NCBI GenBank assembly: GCA_030770425.1
Contig: JASJFT010000118.1
Coordinates: 62,001 to 126,000 of the forward strand
Source: Darksidea phi
Lineage: Eukaryota > Ascomycota > Dothideomycetes > Pleosporales > Lentitheciaceae
DNA length: 64,000 nt
Direction: 5' to 3'
The notes under the pieces were generated by a model that ran no database searches, was not told the origin of the DNA, and saw nothing but the letters and a program-made list of their open reading frames with translations. How positions within the stretch are numbered: the first letter of the stretch is position 1; each line of letters opens with the position of its first letter. This document shows, piece by piece, positions 28,480 to 42,354 of this stretch. The position numbers and the translations under genes are program-made.

Positions 28480-28923
28480 TATTATATATTATATATACCT
28501 TTATATAGAATCTAGATTAGGGCTAATAAAACGTTTATTATATTATTAGTTTCTAATAGATTAAGATTAAGTTAACGAATTCTATTACTAGAATAACTAC
28601 TTAGGAAAAGATCTAATCTTATTTATAAGTATTAGATAAAGAGTTAAAGATTAACTATAAGGAATTAAAATAGAAAGTCTAAGAGATTCTCTACCCTCTT
28701 ATACCCGTTCTTATTTCTTAAGGTAGTAGTAGTAGTAGTAGAAGTAGTAACTTCTATAACTTCTATAACTTCTATAACTTCTATAATAGCTATAGAAGTA
28801 GCTACCTTAATAACTTCTATAACTTCTAAGTTAGGTAATATTAGATCGCTAACTAAGCGTAGCTCGGCTATAATAGCTATATTAGAGCTTATTCTATATC
28901 TCTCTAATCCTAGGGTTATAATA
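28480..28923 (-). repeat. 5' LTR of element A
   Basis: This 444-bp partner of 675-1112 carries a slightly longer cttctataa array (about 28748-28785) and a shorter gtagtag tract. It is followed by the target duplication tatct. Confidence 0.9.
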
Positions 28924-28928
28924 TATCT

Positions 28929-29274
28929 TTTAAATCTATATATATAAATCGAATAGTCTTTATTAATCTTATCTTATATTACTAACTCCTTCTCTACTTT
29001 AGCCCTCTATTACTTTATTACTTTTACTTTTATCTCTTTAATCTTCTTTATATCTTAAAATCTATAAATAGTTTAAAGTATCTTTACTATATACTTTATA
29101 CTCTTCTTCGTCTAAAGATCCCTCTTTAGAAAATCTACTATTTTATCTTTCTATAGAATCTTAAGATTCTTAATAAGCTAGTTTAATCTTAATAGTTATT
29201 ATTTAAGAAAGTTCTTTTTATTATCCTTATTTACCTTAATATATATTAAGTAGATACTAAGTTAATAAATCTAT
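28929..29274. other. RIP-mutated DNA between elements A and G, unassigned
   Basis: Removing A joins this to 1-669, and removing G joins it to 35717 onward. The minus strand shows a weak, charged, helical-looking frame with only TAA/TAG stops around 29010-29230. It might be a remnant of an older transposase or gag gene, but no diagnostic motif is seen. Confidence 0.5.
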
Positions 29275-29279
29275 ACTAT

Positions 29280-29456
29280 TATTACGGTATAGATATACTA
29301 GGGTTAAGGTAGAATATAAGTTATACTATAAAGGGCTAATACTAAAATAAGTAGGGGCTATATATACCTAATATAGTAAGGTCTAGTAAAGGGAGTACTA
29401 TAGCTATAGGTACGGTATATAATAGGTATAAATAGTTATAGGTTAATACTATAATA
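29280..29456 (-). repeat. 3' LTR of element G
   Basis: This 177-bp LTR begins tattacgg and ends actataata. It is followed by the polypurine tract in reverse at about 29457-29472. Confidence 0.92.
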
Positions 29457-32400
29457 GTACCCCCCCTCTAAATAGCTATACGTCTCGAATAGCTCTATAG
29501 AAAGAAAATTTACTAATACTAGTATCTTTTAAATCTATCTTAGGACGGGTTTATCTAGGTAGTCGATATAGAATTAATAGACTATACCCTCTTAGCCTTT
29601 TAGATTAGACGCTAGCTACTAGATAGTAGAGTAGTATTTTTATTTAACTAAGTATATTAGTTATCGTAGGTCCTCGTCGTAGTAGTCTAATAGGGACTTA
29701 AATTCCTATCGTTTAGTTAGTTCCTCTATTTTATCTTCTTATTTAAGTATTCTTCCTCTAAGATATTAGGACTTAGCTTAGTTTATTATATTTTATCCTA
29801 GAAGTTCTTAGAAGGGGTATTTTAGTTAGAGTCGTAAGTTATAGAATATTAGAAATATTTTTATAGTTACTAGGAGTTCTAGGACGTATACTTAATTATA
29901 AACTTTTAGAACTTTAAACGGGCCTACTATCTTATTATCTCCTTTCTTTATTAGTTTATTAGTTTTTATATTTCTTATATCTATAAAGATCTTATCTTCT
30001 ATAGTAAATCTTAGTATATCTTTCTACTTCTTATTTATATAGTATTCGTAGCGCTTAATAGATTATTTAGTAATAGCTTTTAGTTAGGTAATAATATAAT
30101 TAAATCTATTAGTAGTATTATTTACTTTAAAGAATTCCCGTCGTTAAGACGAAGATAGGTTTAATAGTATTAGTTAGCTAGGCTCTACTTTAAGTTTTAA
30201 ATAGAAGCTATAATTAGTAAAGAATAGGGAGATACTAGTTATTTTAGAGATAATATTATTTATAGCGAATTCTATAAGAGAGAGCTATTATACCTAGTTA
30301 TTCTAGTAGAAATTTATAAATACGTAGAGGTATACTTCGATACTATTATTTACTCGCTTAGTCTAGTTATTAGTTTTAGAATAAAATAATAAGAAGTATT
30401 TTAGTATAATCCCGAGTCTTATAGATAACTAATTCTAAAACTATAATATAAATTAGGTTCCTTAATTAGATAAAATATTATTAGGGTAGTTATAGAGAGA
30501 ATATACTCGAGATATAAAGATATTAACTAACTTAAATATATCGATTTTTCTAATAAGGATAATATAGTATATTTTTATAAGCTTATAGACTATAATAAGA
30601 ACGTATTTATATATATAGTTATACTACCGTAATTCTAGAAGCGGGGTAATATAGTCGATAGAGATATTAAACTATACCTAGAATAGAACTAGTAGGGGCT
30701 TAAGAAATCCTTAGGGCGATAATCTAGAGCTTTTAGTTTAAATATAGAGTTTATATACTTAGATATAGGTTTCGATATCGCGTATTATATATAGCTACTA
30801 GTAGTCTTAAGTAACTAGTTTAGTTATTTTAATCCGTTCTAGATATCTAGTAGGCGTAGTATTATATATTTAATATAGGATCTACGTATAAAGTTTATTA
30901 TAAGGTAGTATAAAGAGGTATTCTTAGTACTATATACGGTCTTAGCGAAGTATAAAGTCTAGTATTAGTACCTATATAATTTTTTAGAGGTATTTTAGCT
31001 AGTATCTTACGCCTAGGTCTAAGAGGGTAGTAATTATATCTATAGCTATTAGTATAGTAGAGTATATAGAGTTAATTAGCTCGTTAATAGATTAATCTAT
31101 AGCTAGAAGAATTAGTAGTACTATACTTATAGGGGTTTAGTTAAGGAGGTCTTTTAGAACTTTATTACTAAGAACTTCTAATAAAAGGACTATTTATAGT
31201 CTATTTTTTACTCTATTATTAGAAATATTATTTTTATTTAGTTAGTCTCCTAGTATTCTACTTAGTATATTTAGTTATACGGCTTTTAAGTCTAGTTGAT
31301 AAATAATTCTAAAATTAAATTAAAATAGAAACTCTAATTAATAAACTTAGTATTATAATAGTATTTTTATAGTTATAAAGTATTCTAGATTCTTATAATT
31401 AGTAATAATTTTAAATAGTTCTATAGTTCCTTAGAGCTCTAGTTACTATTCTTTTAAAGACTTAATAATTACTAATAGCTTCTTATTATAGATCTCGTAG
31501 TTATATTTAGTAGTATTATATTTACTAGAAAAGTACGCGATTAGATATAGAACGCCGTTATTATTATATTAAGAGAGGATACCGCCTAATATCTAATTAG
31601 AGGTATTAGTTTCTAAGACTATCTTTTTAATAAAGTTATATATTACTAGTACCGACGTTATAGTAAAGGAATTCTTAAGCGACTTAAAGACGGTTATCTA
31701 TTCTATAGTCTAGTTCTACGGAGTATCCTTACGTAGGAGCTTATTAAGTAGAGTATATATCTTTAAGAAGTCTTAGATAAAATATTAATAAAAGTTTATA
31801 AAGCTTAGAAATTTTTATAGGTCTTTTAGATATAGGGGTTATATCTATTTTTAGATTATAACTACTTTCTCCGGGTCTATTTTAATACTACTAGGGGAGA
31901 TAATAAGTCTAAGATATTTAATCTTTATAACCTTAAACTTATATTTATAGATATTAATTTAAAGACTAGTATTAATTAATCTCTAGACTACTTCTTAGAT
32001 ATACTTTCGATATTCTTTTTTATTTTCCGAGTATACTAGGATATTATTAAGGTACGTAGTATAGATATAATCTAGTAGATTATAAAGCGTATAGTTAATA
32101 TAGTTCTAGAAGGATACTAGTACGTTATAAAGGTCGAAGGGTATAACTAAGATTTCGAAAAGTCTAAAATATATAATAAATACTATTTTCTACTTATACC
32201 CTTCGACTATACGTAGCTTATTAAAGGTAATAATTATATTAAGCTTAATATATACTTTTATATTATAAAGGGTATTAAGAATTTCTTAAATAAGAGGTAA
32301 TAGATAATAGTTTTTAATAATAACGTTATTTAGACCTTTATAGTCCTAGTATATATGTACTCCTCCGCCTAGTTTTACTACTAAAAGTAGTAGGGCCGCG

Positions 32401-35400
32401 TATTATATATAGGATTCCTAAATAAAACCCTTATCTAAGTTATCGTCTAGCTATTTATATATAACTCGGAGTTTAGATAGAAAGAAGAATTAATTTTTTT
32501 AGTACGGGGGTTCTTTACTAGGGATAATATTAATCTTATAGTTCTATACTCGCCTTAGGGGAAGTTCGTCTACTTTTTTAGGAAGAAATCTAGCTATTAT
32601 ATCTTTTAACTAATCTAAGAGTTTCTTTTTTAGCTTATTATTAGATAGGGATAGTTTTCTTATTATAAATTTATTAATATCTAATTCTTTAATATCTTAG
32701 AGGTATAGGGTACGTCTATAGTTAGTAAGGAATTTATAGAACTATAGTAGGAATTTATTTAGAAGTTTAGTTATAATTTTACTATTTAGGATATTCTTAA
32801 ATTCTTCTTTAGTAAGATTCGGGACCTAGTCTCCTTCGTTCTTTAATAATACCTTAAGTACTTAATTTAGTTTATCCTATATAATATAGATAGCTTTTAC
32901 GTTAGGTTATTTATAGAATTATACGAAGGTTATAACCCTTACTAGGTAGATATTAAAGAAGTTAATAGATTTATAGTTTTATTTAGTTAGTAGAGGGATA
33001 CTAAGTAGTAGTAAAGATTCTTTCTTAGATTTTCTTAAGATAACCCGGCGTCCGCCTACTTATATAGCTAGAAGTAGTTTTATTATAGTATAGTTTTATA
33101 TTATAATTACTTAGTATTTTAGAATTTTTTTATATTTGGTATCTAAGTTTCTTATTCTATAGTAGAGGCGGCCTAGCGTAAGTTTAGGGGGTAGGTTTAT
33201 CGGAGTCTCTTTATTAGATTAATAGAGATTATACTCGTCGATATCCTTAATATATAAAGGTAGTTAATAATTTATTATATTAGTATATAGCTTAGGGTAT
33301 AATAGATCGATTTTATCTAATATATTTTTACGGGGGGGGATAGCTAAAAAAGCTACTTATACGGCCTTAGTTTTATAGTAGTAGTATTTCTAATAGTACT
33401 AAGAATCTATATTAACTATTATTAATATCTAGTTAATAGACGGGTTATATTTCTAAAGCTAAGGGAGACTAAGAATAATAGGTATATTTTAGGCTAAGTT
33501 AATAATATATAGTAAGTAGTTTTTATAGTAGTTTCTAACCTATATTAATAGAATAGTATATTATATAAGTATATCGCTTATATAGCTATTAGCTAGTAAG
33601 AGCTTCCTTAGAAAGGGTATAGTATAAGTATTAATAGCGTATTTTTAAGTAAAGGTTTAATTAAGAAAGGTAATAGCTAAGTATCTACTATCTATAAGAC
33701 TCTATATATTAATAATAGTATATATAAGTAGAAAAGAAGTATAAATAAATAATAATTTACTATCTATAGATTTAAGTTAAAGGAGGACCTTTTTACTTAG
33801 AATAGTCTAAATTTAGTATAATTATCTATCTAATAATTCTTTTCTATCTAACCTTTAGTCGTAATAATAGCTAGAGGTTATATATTTTTTAGACCGTTAA
33901 TATAAGAGACGCTTATAGAGGGTAATACTAAGTTAACTAGGGTATTAGTATAGGGAATATCGAATATAGAGGTTATTTTAGTTTCGATATACCCTTAAGA
34001 TTAGTTTATAATATAATTAAAGAAGGGGTTATTATTAAATAGGTATTAGTATAGGAATTAGTTACTAGGGTTTTAGTTATTATATTAGGACTAGGGCCGA
34101 GGGTATTATAAGGTTATATATTAGTTCTAGACGTATTAATACTATAGTAGAGGATATTAAGACTAGTTAGGTAGTAATTACTATTATATAGCTTATTTCT
34201 AGTCTTAGATTTGGCCGAACCGTACGTCGTTCTTCTTTTTCTTATTATAATTAGCCTTATAGTAACCTAGTTTACTATAGTAAAGATAGATATTAGTAGT
34301 AATATATTCTTTTTAAGAAGTACGTAGTATACGTATTACGTCTAGAATTATAGAATTATCGGAAATTAGTACTAGTACTAAGAGTAGGAATATAGGTATA
34401 GAAATAAGCTAGAAGATATTATTTAGTCGACTATTATTATTCGGGCGGAAGCTAGTTCGTATTCTCTTAATATATTCTTCTTTTTACTTTCTATTCTAAA
34501 TATATATAAAGAATTCTACTTATCCCTCGTAATTTACGTAGTTTAGTTATTTCTCCTAGTAAAAGGCTATAGTATTTAGTATAGTAGAGACCTTAGTATA
34601 TAGCGCTTAGACTTTTTCTATATTAGTTTTTTCTACTTTAGTAATCTATTTATAAAATTTAGCCTAAAAGTTAGAGAAGGTTTAACTATCTATAATAAGA
34701 TTATTAAATTTAGTCCTAGCCTTTATTCGTTTATTAGAAATAATATAGTAGATATTAAGGATTTTCTAAAGGTTAGTAATAGTTTACTATTTCTACTTAG
34801 TAGGGTTTTCTAAGTTAGATTATATAGTATAGAACTAATTATAATAGATATTAAGTACGTTACTAGATATAAGACTAGTAATATATTAGATATATTTAAA
34901 TTCTATATTAAAGATTACTACGTCCATAGTATAGATACTTTAAATTTTAAATTTCTAGTTTTTATACTTAGTTTAGTATTTATTTATAGACCTATTAGTA
35001 CTATCGAATTTATTAGGGTCGCTAGTAAGGTATTAGTAGGATATACGGGTTAAGGCTTAGATACGTAGAGTACTATTTTTAGTATATAGGGTACTATTTT
35101 TATTTTAGAGTTATTAAGTAGTCTAGTAAGCTTCTTTAAGGTTTATAGTATAGGAGATAATACGATATTATATTTCTATATCTAAGGTATTTAATATAGC
35201 TTTAATATCGTGATAGGTTAGAAAGATAGATTCTTTATTTTCTAGTATAATTAATATAGTAGGGTCGCTTACTACGCCTCCTATTCGAATAAGAGAGGCT
35301 AGTATAGGAACCTAACTAATTATAGTAGTAAGTTACTCGCCCTATTAATATTACTAATTCTTAGTAATTATAGTATTTTTAAAGTTTTTAGAGTTCTTAG

Positions 35401-35534
35401 TATTCTTAGAGTTCTTAGTATTCTTAGTATAGCGTAGGTCTAGCTTAGTATCTTCTAGGTTTAGGGTAGTCGATCGGGCTATTAGAGGAGTATTTTATCC
35501 TAGTAGTAGAATTAAAAGGGAGAATAGTATAAAC
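29457..35534 (-). pseudogene. Element G gag-pol remnant
   Basis: Read on the minus strand. The gag zinc knuckle is unusually clear at about 34236-34300: its codon series matches C-x2-C-x4-H-x4-C with cysteine codons changed by RIP. Reverse transcriptase is strong: a stretch before the active site fits the Gypsy F.NYIN.TL...L pattern, and the catalytic box reads YLNNILVYSEN at about 32027-32060. Integrase should fall near 30200-31100 by position. The C-terminus near 29600-29700 contains a YLV.W-like chromodomain or GPY-type segment but lacks a clear NTWEP motif. Unlike elements A-E there is almost no spare sequence between the pol end and the LTR. Confidence 0.85.
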
Positions 35535-35711
35535 TATTATAGTATAGATATACTAGGGTTAAAGTAGAATATAAGTTATACTATAAAGGGCTAATACTAG
35601 GATAAGCGGGGGCTATATATACCTAATATAATAAGGTCTAGTAAAGGGAACGCCGTAGCTATAGGTATAGTATATAATAGATATAAATAGTTACGGGTTA
35701 GTACTATAATA
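35535..35711 (-). repeat. 5' LTR of element G
   Basis: This 177-bp partner of 29280-29456 differs mainly by transitions. It is followed by the target duplication actat. Confidence 0.92.
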
Positions 35712-35716
35712 ACTAT

Positions 35717-36801
35717 TTATAGTATATTTAGTAGGTATATAAACTAATCCTTTATATATATAAGCTATAGCTCTATAATTATAAGCTTACTATATTCTTT
35801 CTTTTAAAAGGTATAATTATAGTTAATAATATTATTAAGTTTATAGTCTAGATATTTATATATATAAATAATATCTACTTTAAGATTATAAAGAATAGTA
35901 TAGTATATAGGTATACCTATAGACTAAAGTAGAATAAAGTAATAATCTATAAAGATAATATAAAAAGTTATTTTATATTTAGTAAGTAAAAATATATATA
36001 AAGAAGTAGAGGGAGTACTTAATATTCTTATATATAGACTATTCGATACCTAGCTATTTCGTAGAAACGTTCTATAGCTACTAGTTCTAATTAGAGCTTA
36101 GTAGTTCTACTATTTAATCTTTAAGACGACCTAAGTAGTATATAATAATTATATATTTAAAGAACTACTATATCTATTTATACTATTAAATATATAAATT
36201 ATATAAAATAATATATTAATACTTCTATATAACTTAGATAGAGAGCTATATCTATTTATATAATTTTTAAATTTTAGCTTTATACCCCTATATATTAAAA
36301 AATAATAATAAAAAGATTTTTAATAAAAGAGTTAATAATCTTATCTTTATTTAAGTCTCTTTATTACTACTTAGATAATAGTTTATATTTAATTTAGATA
36401 AAAGAAGTCTAATTATATATTCTTAAAATTATATTATAAAGCTTCTTCTTATTAAACTCTACTAGTAGAACTAATATTACTAAAATTAAGATTAAGATTA
36501 ATATTAATACTATTATATTATTTATAAAATATAATTTATAAACGAATAAGTATATATTAAAAGAAAGAATATTATAAAGTAAATAAGTATATAAAGAGAG
36601 TATTAGTAATATTAAAGATAAATTAAAAAGATATATAATATATTATATTATCTTTAATTAATATTAAATATATTATAATATCTTAATATATATATCTAAA
36701 TAATACTATAGTATTATTATAATAATACTAGAAATAGCTTATTTTCTACTAAAATATTACTAAACTAAGATATTAGTAAATAATAATACTCTTAGAAATT
36801 A
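35717..36801. other. RIP-mutated DNA between elements G and H, unassigned
   Basis: About 1.1 kb of AT-rich sequence without open frames or recognisable domains. It continues past H at 42355. No terminal repeats were found. Confidence 0.5.
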
Positions 36802-36806
36802 GATAA

Positions 36807-37056
36807 TATAGATTAGTAAGGGCGAGGTTATATAATTACGAGATTAGTATATTATAGAGTCTATACTAGAGGCTAGCTATATACTAAGTACGAGGTACTA
36901 GTTACCTTAGTATAATATATCTTACTATAAAATATAGTAAACGAAGTAATACTAAGGGATTAGGTAATAATAAATAGTACGTAATATCTTATAGTAAAAT
37001 ATACTAAATAAGACTTAAACTAGATTAGATAGGAATCTTAAAAAGAACTACTAATA
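36807..37056 (-). repeat. 3' LTR of element H
   Basis: This 250-bp LTR is the same length as 42100-42349. It carries the motif ttagtaagggcgagg near its outer end. Confidence 0.92.
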
Positions 37057-40000
37057 TACCCCCTAAAGATTTATAAAGAAGAGAATTTCGCTAATACTTA
37101 CTAGAGGGCGTACGATCGAGTTTAATAAGAAGGAAATATACTTTCTACTAGAGTATAATTTTATAGTAAAAATACTATAAAATAATATAAAAGTACTATA
37201 AAATAGTCTAATTTTAGAGTAATTATACTATAATTTATAGTATAGAGTTATTATTAATAGTAATTATATCTATTTAGATAATAAAGTTCTTATATAAGGG
37301 TAAGTAATAGGGCTTAGTTAAACTATTAGCGAGTATATCGATTCTAGGGAGGTAGATAATATCTAAGTTACTATTTTTAACCTCTTATTAGGCGTATTTA
37401 TACTAAATATCGATATATTTTAATTACTTATAGTAACTATTACTATAAATTAATACGATTATAGAGAGGTTATTAACGTATAATCTTATAGACTTAAGAT
37501 TATCTCCTTTATAACTAAACTAAGTAAGAAGATTACGTAACTAGATAACTTTCTTTACTATATATATTATAATAACGAACTTAACTTTAGTAGAGGAAGT
37601 TATAATAATATACTATTTAAGTAATTTATATAAGATAAGACTACTAACTAGCTTAAAAGTATAGCTATATAATAATTTTTTATTACTAGTATTATCTACG
37701 TAAGCGACGTTTAAATAGATAGCTAAGCCGTTTATATTAAAACTATCGTATTAGATTTTAAGAGTACGGTAGTCCTTAACGTAATAAATAATATATAATA
37801 GTAGATTAAGTTACTAAAGGGTAGAATTACTTATAAAGTAGACTATAAAATATATATACTATACTATATTAGGGTAGTATATACTTATAGAGTATAAGAG
37901 ATAAGTAATAAGAGACTAATATTATTTAATAGTATTTTAAGAGATATCTATATCTTATAAGTACTCTTTAAGATACTTTAAAAGTAGGGAAATCTTTATA
38001 AATAGCTCGTCGTCTATATAATAGTCTATAATAAGCTTATCGAAATATAAGTCTATTAAGATAAAGAGTATATATTTATCTCTATCTCTAATAATTTTAA
38101 TACCTAGGTAGAAGGATAATAGTCTAAGGTCTCGGGTCTTATAATACTTAAAAATAGTATTCTTAAGAGTAACTATATCCTTCTTAGTATAAATAATAAG
38201 AATAAAGTTATTAATATATACGACGATAATACCTCGGGTATTTTTATTAATAAAAACGTATAGATTAGAGGCTAAAGGTATATATCTAAGGTCTAGGAGT
38301 AAGATTTTAAGATTAAGATACTATAGTAAAATAGACTCTCTAAGTCTATAAATTCTATATAATAATTAAATAGTAGTACTATTATTTATAACGCCTAAGG
38401 GGAGTTATAAAAGGACGATATACTTATTATCTAAATAAGTATTAAGATAGGTAGTAATAATATTAATTTATTTATACTCTAGGTTCTAAAGGGTAATAAG
38501 TATAAAGAGAGTATATAAAGTCGTTATATATATAATATATAAGTAGATAGATTAGAAATATTCTAATTATATCTAAAAATTACTATAGATAATAAGGTAT
38601 ACTTTATATTTAAGAAGTTTACTATTAGTATTACCCTTATACTTATATACCTACTAACTAGATATTACTTTATACTAGTTTAGTTTAGAAGGTATAATAG
38701 AACGTTAGATATTATTCTATTTAAAAGAATCGAATTCCTTATTTATAATAAGCTAAAATTAATTTCTATAAGAATATAATTTAAATTCGTAATAGTTCTT
38801 TAGTTTAGATAGAAGCTTTAATAGTAGTATACTTATAGGTACCTTTATAACGATAGAGATAAAAGCTTATTTAAATATTAGAGATATAAAATAGAAATAG
38901 CGATACTTATTTCTATCTACTAGTACGTAGTTTAGTTCGTCTTTATATAATTTTAGGGGGCTATTAAAGATCTACCCTAATAATATATTAAGTATAGTAG
39001 TATTCTTATCTTAGTCCTCCTCTTATATAGTAGCCTTAGTAGGGTTACCCCCTAGATTAGATTATAATTCTACTACTTCTTAAAGTTATTTCTACTAATC
39101 GTTATTAGTAGGCCTATTAGTATTAGTAATTAGGGGGAGGATAACTAATAGTAAAGGCTTATCTAAATTAGGTATAGTAATTTTAATATTACGATTATAG
39201 AAATCCTAATAAACTATAACTAAATAAATAATATCTTTTATCTTAAGGATATATATCTTATATATATTCTTAGTAATTATACTAACTAGGTAACCTTTCT
39301 AGTTATAGAATACTAGTTTCTCGTTATATATATATTTTACCTCGAGTATATAAATATAACTAATATAACTAAAGATATAAATAAGAGTAAGATTTAGTAC
39401 TAGATTAAATATATTATTTTCCGATTAATATATCTTATAAGATATTTTCTTAATAAAAATACTAGAGGTTAATAGAAAATTCTAATTCTATACTTAATAT
39501 TATATTATATATAACTATAAATCCTAAGGAATACTAGCGGCGATATATATTATATATACGTTAGTAGAGGTAATACTATTAATATACTCTATAATACTAT
39601 TCCTTAAGATATTATACGACGGAGAATACTCTAATTTAGTACCCTTACTCTTAGTATATTATTCGAAGTAATTACTTATAAATTCCCTAGTATTATTAAG
39701 ATAGATAGTACTAATACGAAGATCTATTTCTATCTCTTAAATATTATACTACTTAATTAGTTCTTTAGTAAGTAAGGTTCTAGAATCTAAGTAAGATATC
39801 TAGTAATATTAGGAAAAATTATTAGTAACGAGTATCTAATAACGCTCTTTATTCTATTCTTTAGATATAATAGGTTCTACGATATTAATATAAACCTTAT
39901 CTAGAATATAGAAGAAACGTTCTTATAGTATATAAGAGAAAATTTATAATAATTTTACTATACTATAAGGCTTATAGTCGAATAGCTTCGTATTAGAAAT

Positions 40001-42099
40001 CTCTATACTATTAACCTTTTTAGCTAAGTACTTTAGTATTACTAGGTTTAAATAATCTAGTATTATATACTACTCGTATAGAGGGCGCGCTATATAGAAG
40101 GTAATATAAAAGAAATAATTACTATAAAGAATAGTATATATAATAGTATATATAGCCTTCTCTTCGTTATAAATAACTAAGAAATTAGAGATTCTATTTA
40201 TCTTAGATAGATAGGTAAACTTAGAGTCGTTAGACTTTATAAGTATATTAATACTACTATTATAGAAGTAGCCCTTCTATTTAAAGGGAGCTTATAAGAT
40301 AATATTTATTATAAAGTCTTCTTCGAAGACTATATTATTTAAGATAATAGTCTAAACTATACTATTACTCTTAGTAATATTAAATTATATAGTACCTAGT
40401 TCTTAGACTTATAATATATTATTAATATCTTTAATTATAGGTATAGGTTTATTCGACTAGATAATAAACTTAGATTTATTATTATAAATACTCTAGTTAA
40501 TAATAGTATTATAATAATAATAGTATTTATAGATTATATTCTAAGTGGTATACTAAAGTATTAATAAGGAAATATTTATATAGAAGGAGATAGTATTATA
40601 TAAGATATCTAGTACTTTAGAAGAAGATTACTCTTATAATAATAATAGATAACTAACTATTATATAGATATTTATTATATCTATTATTATTTTTATAGTA
40701 TTAGCTTTTACCTTCTTAACCTTTCTTCTTTTCTCTATTTCTACTTTCTTTTTAGGGTATAACTTAAAGTAATTATTAGCTCCTCTAAAATAAGGTCTCT
40801 TATAATAAGAATATAGTTTATATTTCTAACTTCTTAGTATACTAGTTAATTTAGTAGTATCTATTTTATTAGTTATATTTATACTATTAGCTATAGTATA
40901 AGTAGGGGTATACTTTATATAATACTTATTAATACGTTCCTCTTCCTTTTTCTTAGCCCTAATAGTAAAAGTCTTAATAGGGTCTATAGGCTATAATTTA
41001 CTATACTCTATTAGAACTTACTTAAGTCTATTAACTATCTATTTTCTACTATAATAAAGATCGTTATATTAGTCCTCTACCTAAGCTAATACTACGTAGC
41101 CTAGCTTAGTTAAGTATATAATATTAGAGAGAAGATTATCTAAGTCTTTATTATATATAAGGGTACTATTAAGATATAGAACGTTATAGAGTATAATAGT
41201 AATATCTACTATACTAAGGTCTATAGCTATATTCCGAAAGGTACTAGTCTATTTATAAACTAATTAATAGTAGTTAGATAAGATTCTCTAAAGAATCTTA
41301 ATAGTCTTATAAATATTATCTAGACTTATATCTTTATTATTAGAGCTAAATATACTATATATCTTATACGTAGTACTTTTTATATATAAAGATATATAAT
41401 AATTAGTATATATACTTTTAAAGATAATACTTTATAATTTAGTATCCTTTAAATTCTAGTTACGAACTATCTTCTCCGATTTAAATCGTTATTTAGTAAC
41501 TATTTTATTCTAAGGTCTAATATATTTATTATATTATTTAATACTCTTATAGGTCTATCGTATCTATTCCTTATATTAAGTCTTTAATACGTTGAAGTAA
41601 GCTATAATTTACTTATACGTAGGAATTAGAAAGCTAAGAATAATAATTAGTACTATAGATAATATAGGGATAATAGATTTATTAAGTTTAGTCTTAATAA
41701 AATCGTCTAGGTTATATATAGGCCGGGTAAATAAGTCGTTAAGAATATTCTTTACCTAATACTCTATAGTATAGTTATTAAGTTATTTATTCTAGTTCTT
41801 CTAGTTCTTACTATATATATAGAGGGTAATACCTAAAGTATATATAGTCTAGTTAACTAAGATAGCTTAATTAGAGTTTATTATAAATATATTATACTCT
41901 ATAGTATAAAGTTATAATAAATTAGTATAGATTATAAAGATACTATACCTAAGAGTATAGAATCTTAAGTAATAATAGTACTAGAACGACTAAGTATAAC
42001 TTAATAAATAGTATTAGAAGCTAATCTATCTTCTTATAAAAGATCTAATAGTTTAGTATAGAGCTTAATAGTATATAGATTCGTAAAAGGCTTATAACC
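37057..42099 (-). pseudogene. Element H gag-pol remnant (Copia type)
   Basis: On the minus strand the Copia RT active site is readable at about 38210-38240 (VVYINN followed by FILI, where aspartates have become asparagines). By position the RNase H domain lies to its left (about 37300-37850), and integrase and gag to the right (about 39300-42000); these were not read in detail. Placing RT downstream of integrase is the Pseudoviridae (Copia) order. No intact frame remains. Confidence 0.75.
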
Positions 42100-42349
42100 T
42101 ATAGATTAGTAAGGGCGAGGTTATATAGTTATAAGATTAGTATATTATAAAGCCTATACTAGAGACTAGCTATATATTAAGTACGAGGTACTAATCGTCT
42201 TAGTATAATATATCTTACTATAAAATATAGTAAACGAAGTAATACTAAGGAATTAGGTAATAGTAGGCGGTACGTAATATCTTATAGTAAAATATACTAA
42301 ATAAGGCTTAAACTAGATTAGACGGGAATCCTAAAGAGAACTACTAATA
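42100..42349 (-). repeat. 5' LTR of element H
   Basis: This 250-bp partner of 36807-37056 is followed by the target duplication gataa. Confidence 0.92.
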
Positions 42350-42354
42350 GATAA

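Larger units (their letters stand above)
675..28923 (-). mobile_element. Element A: nested, RIP-inactivated chromodomain Gypsy retrotransposon (family 1)
   Basis: The two LTRs at 675-1112 and 28480-28923 are similar along their length, and the target-site duplication tatct is present at 670-674 and 28924-28928. The orientation is minus: the zinc knuckle and gag lie on the right and the integrase and chromodomain on the left. The span of 28,249 bp shrinks to about 7.4 kb once element B (4464-25312, with its TSD) is removed, close to the 7,362 bp of family member E. The internal sequence aligns by eye to E over reverse transcriptase, integrase and chromodomain. RIP has turned all glutamine and tryptophan codons checked into stops. 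This is the oldest insertion of the nest, since B, C and D all lie inside it. Confidence 0.95.
29280..35711 (-). mobile_element. Element G: Gypsy retrotransposon with short 177-bp LTRs (family 4)
   Basis: The element is 6,432 bp, with identical-length 177-bp LTRs at 29280-29456 and 35535-35711 and the target duplication actat at 29275-29279 and 35712-35716. A C-rich tract (cccccccctct) directly after the left LTR is the reverse complement of a polypurine tract, fixing the orientation as minus. The gag zinc knuckle lies right and RT left of it, consistent with that. It is unrelated in LTR sequence to families 1-3. It retains scattered CpA/TpG but is still riddled with stops. Confidence 0.94.
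36807..42349 (-). mobile_element. Element H: Copia retrotransposon
   Basis: The element is 5,543 bp, with two 250-bp LTRs (36807-37056 and 42100-42349) beginning tatagattag and ending ctactaata, and the target duplication gataa at 36802-36806 and 42350-42354. A reversed polypurine tract (taccccctaaag) follows the left LTR, giving minus orientation. The reverse transcriptase box on the minus strand reads VVYINNFILI, the RIP form of Copia V-Y-V-D-D, at about 38210-38240. RIP stops abolish all frames. Confidence 0.93.

Noticed and set aside
28929..29274. Pogo/Tc1-type transposase remnant
   Set aside because: Only a vague charged helical frame; no DDE motif or terminal inverted repeats could be found around the reassembled flanks (1-669, 28929-29274, 35717-36801, 42355-43017).
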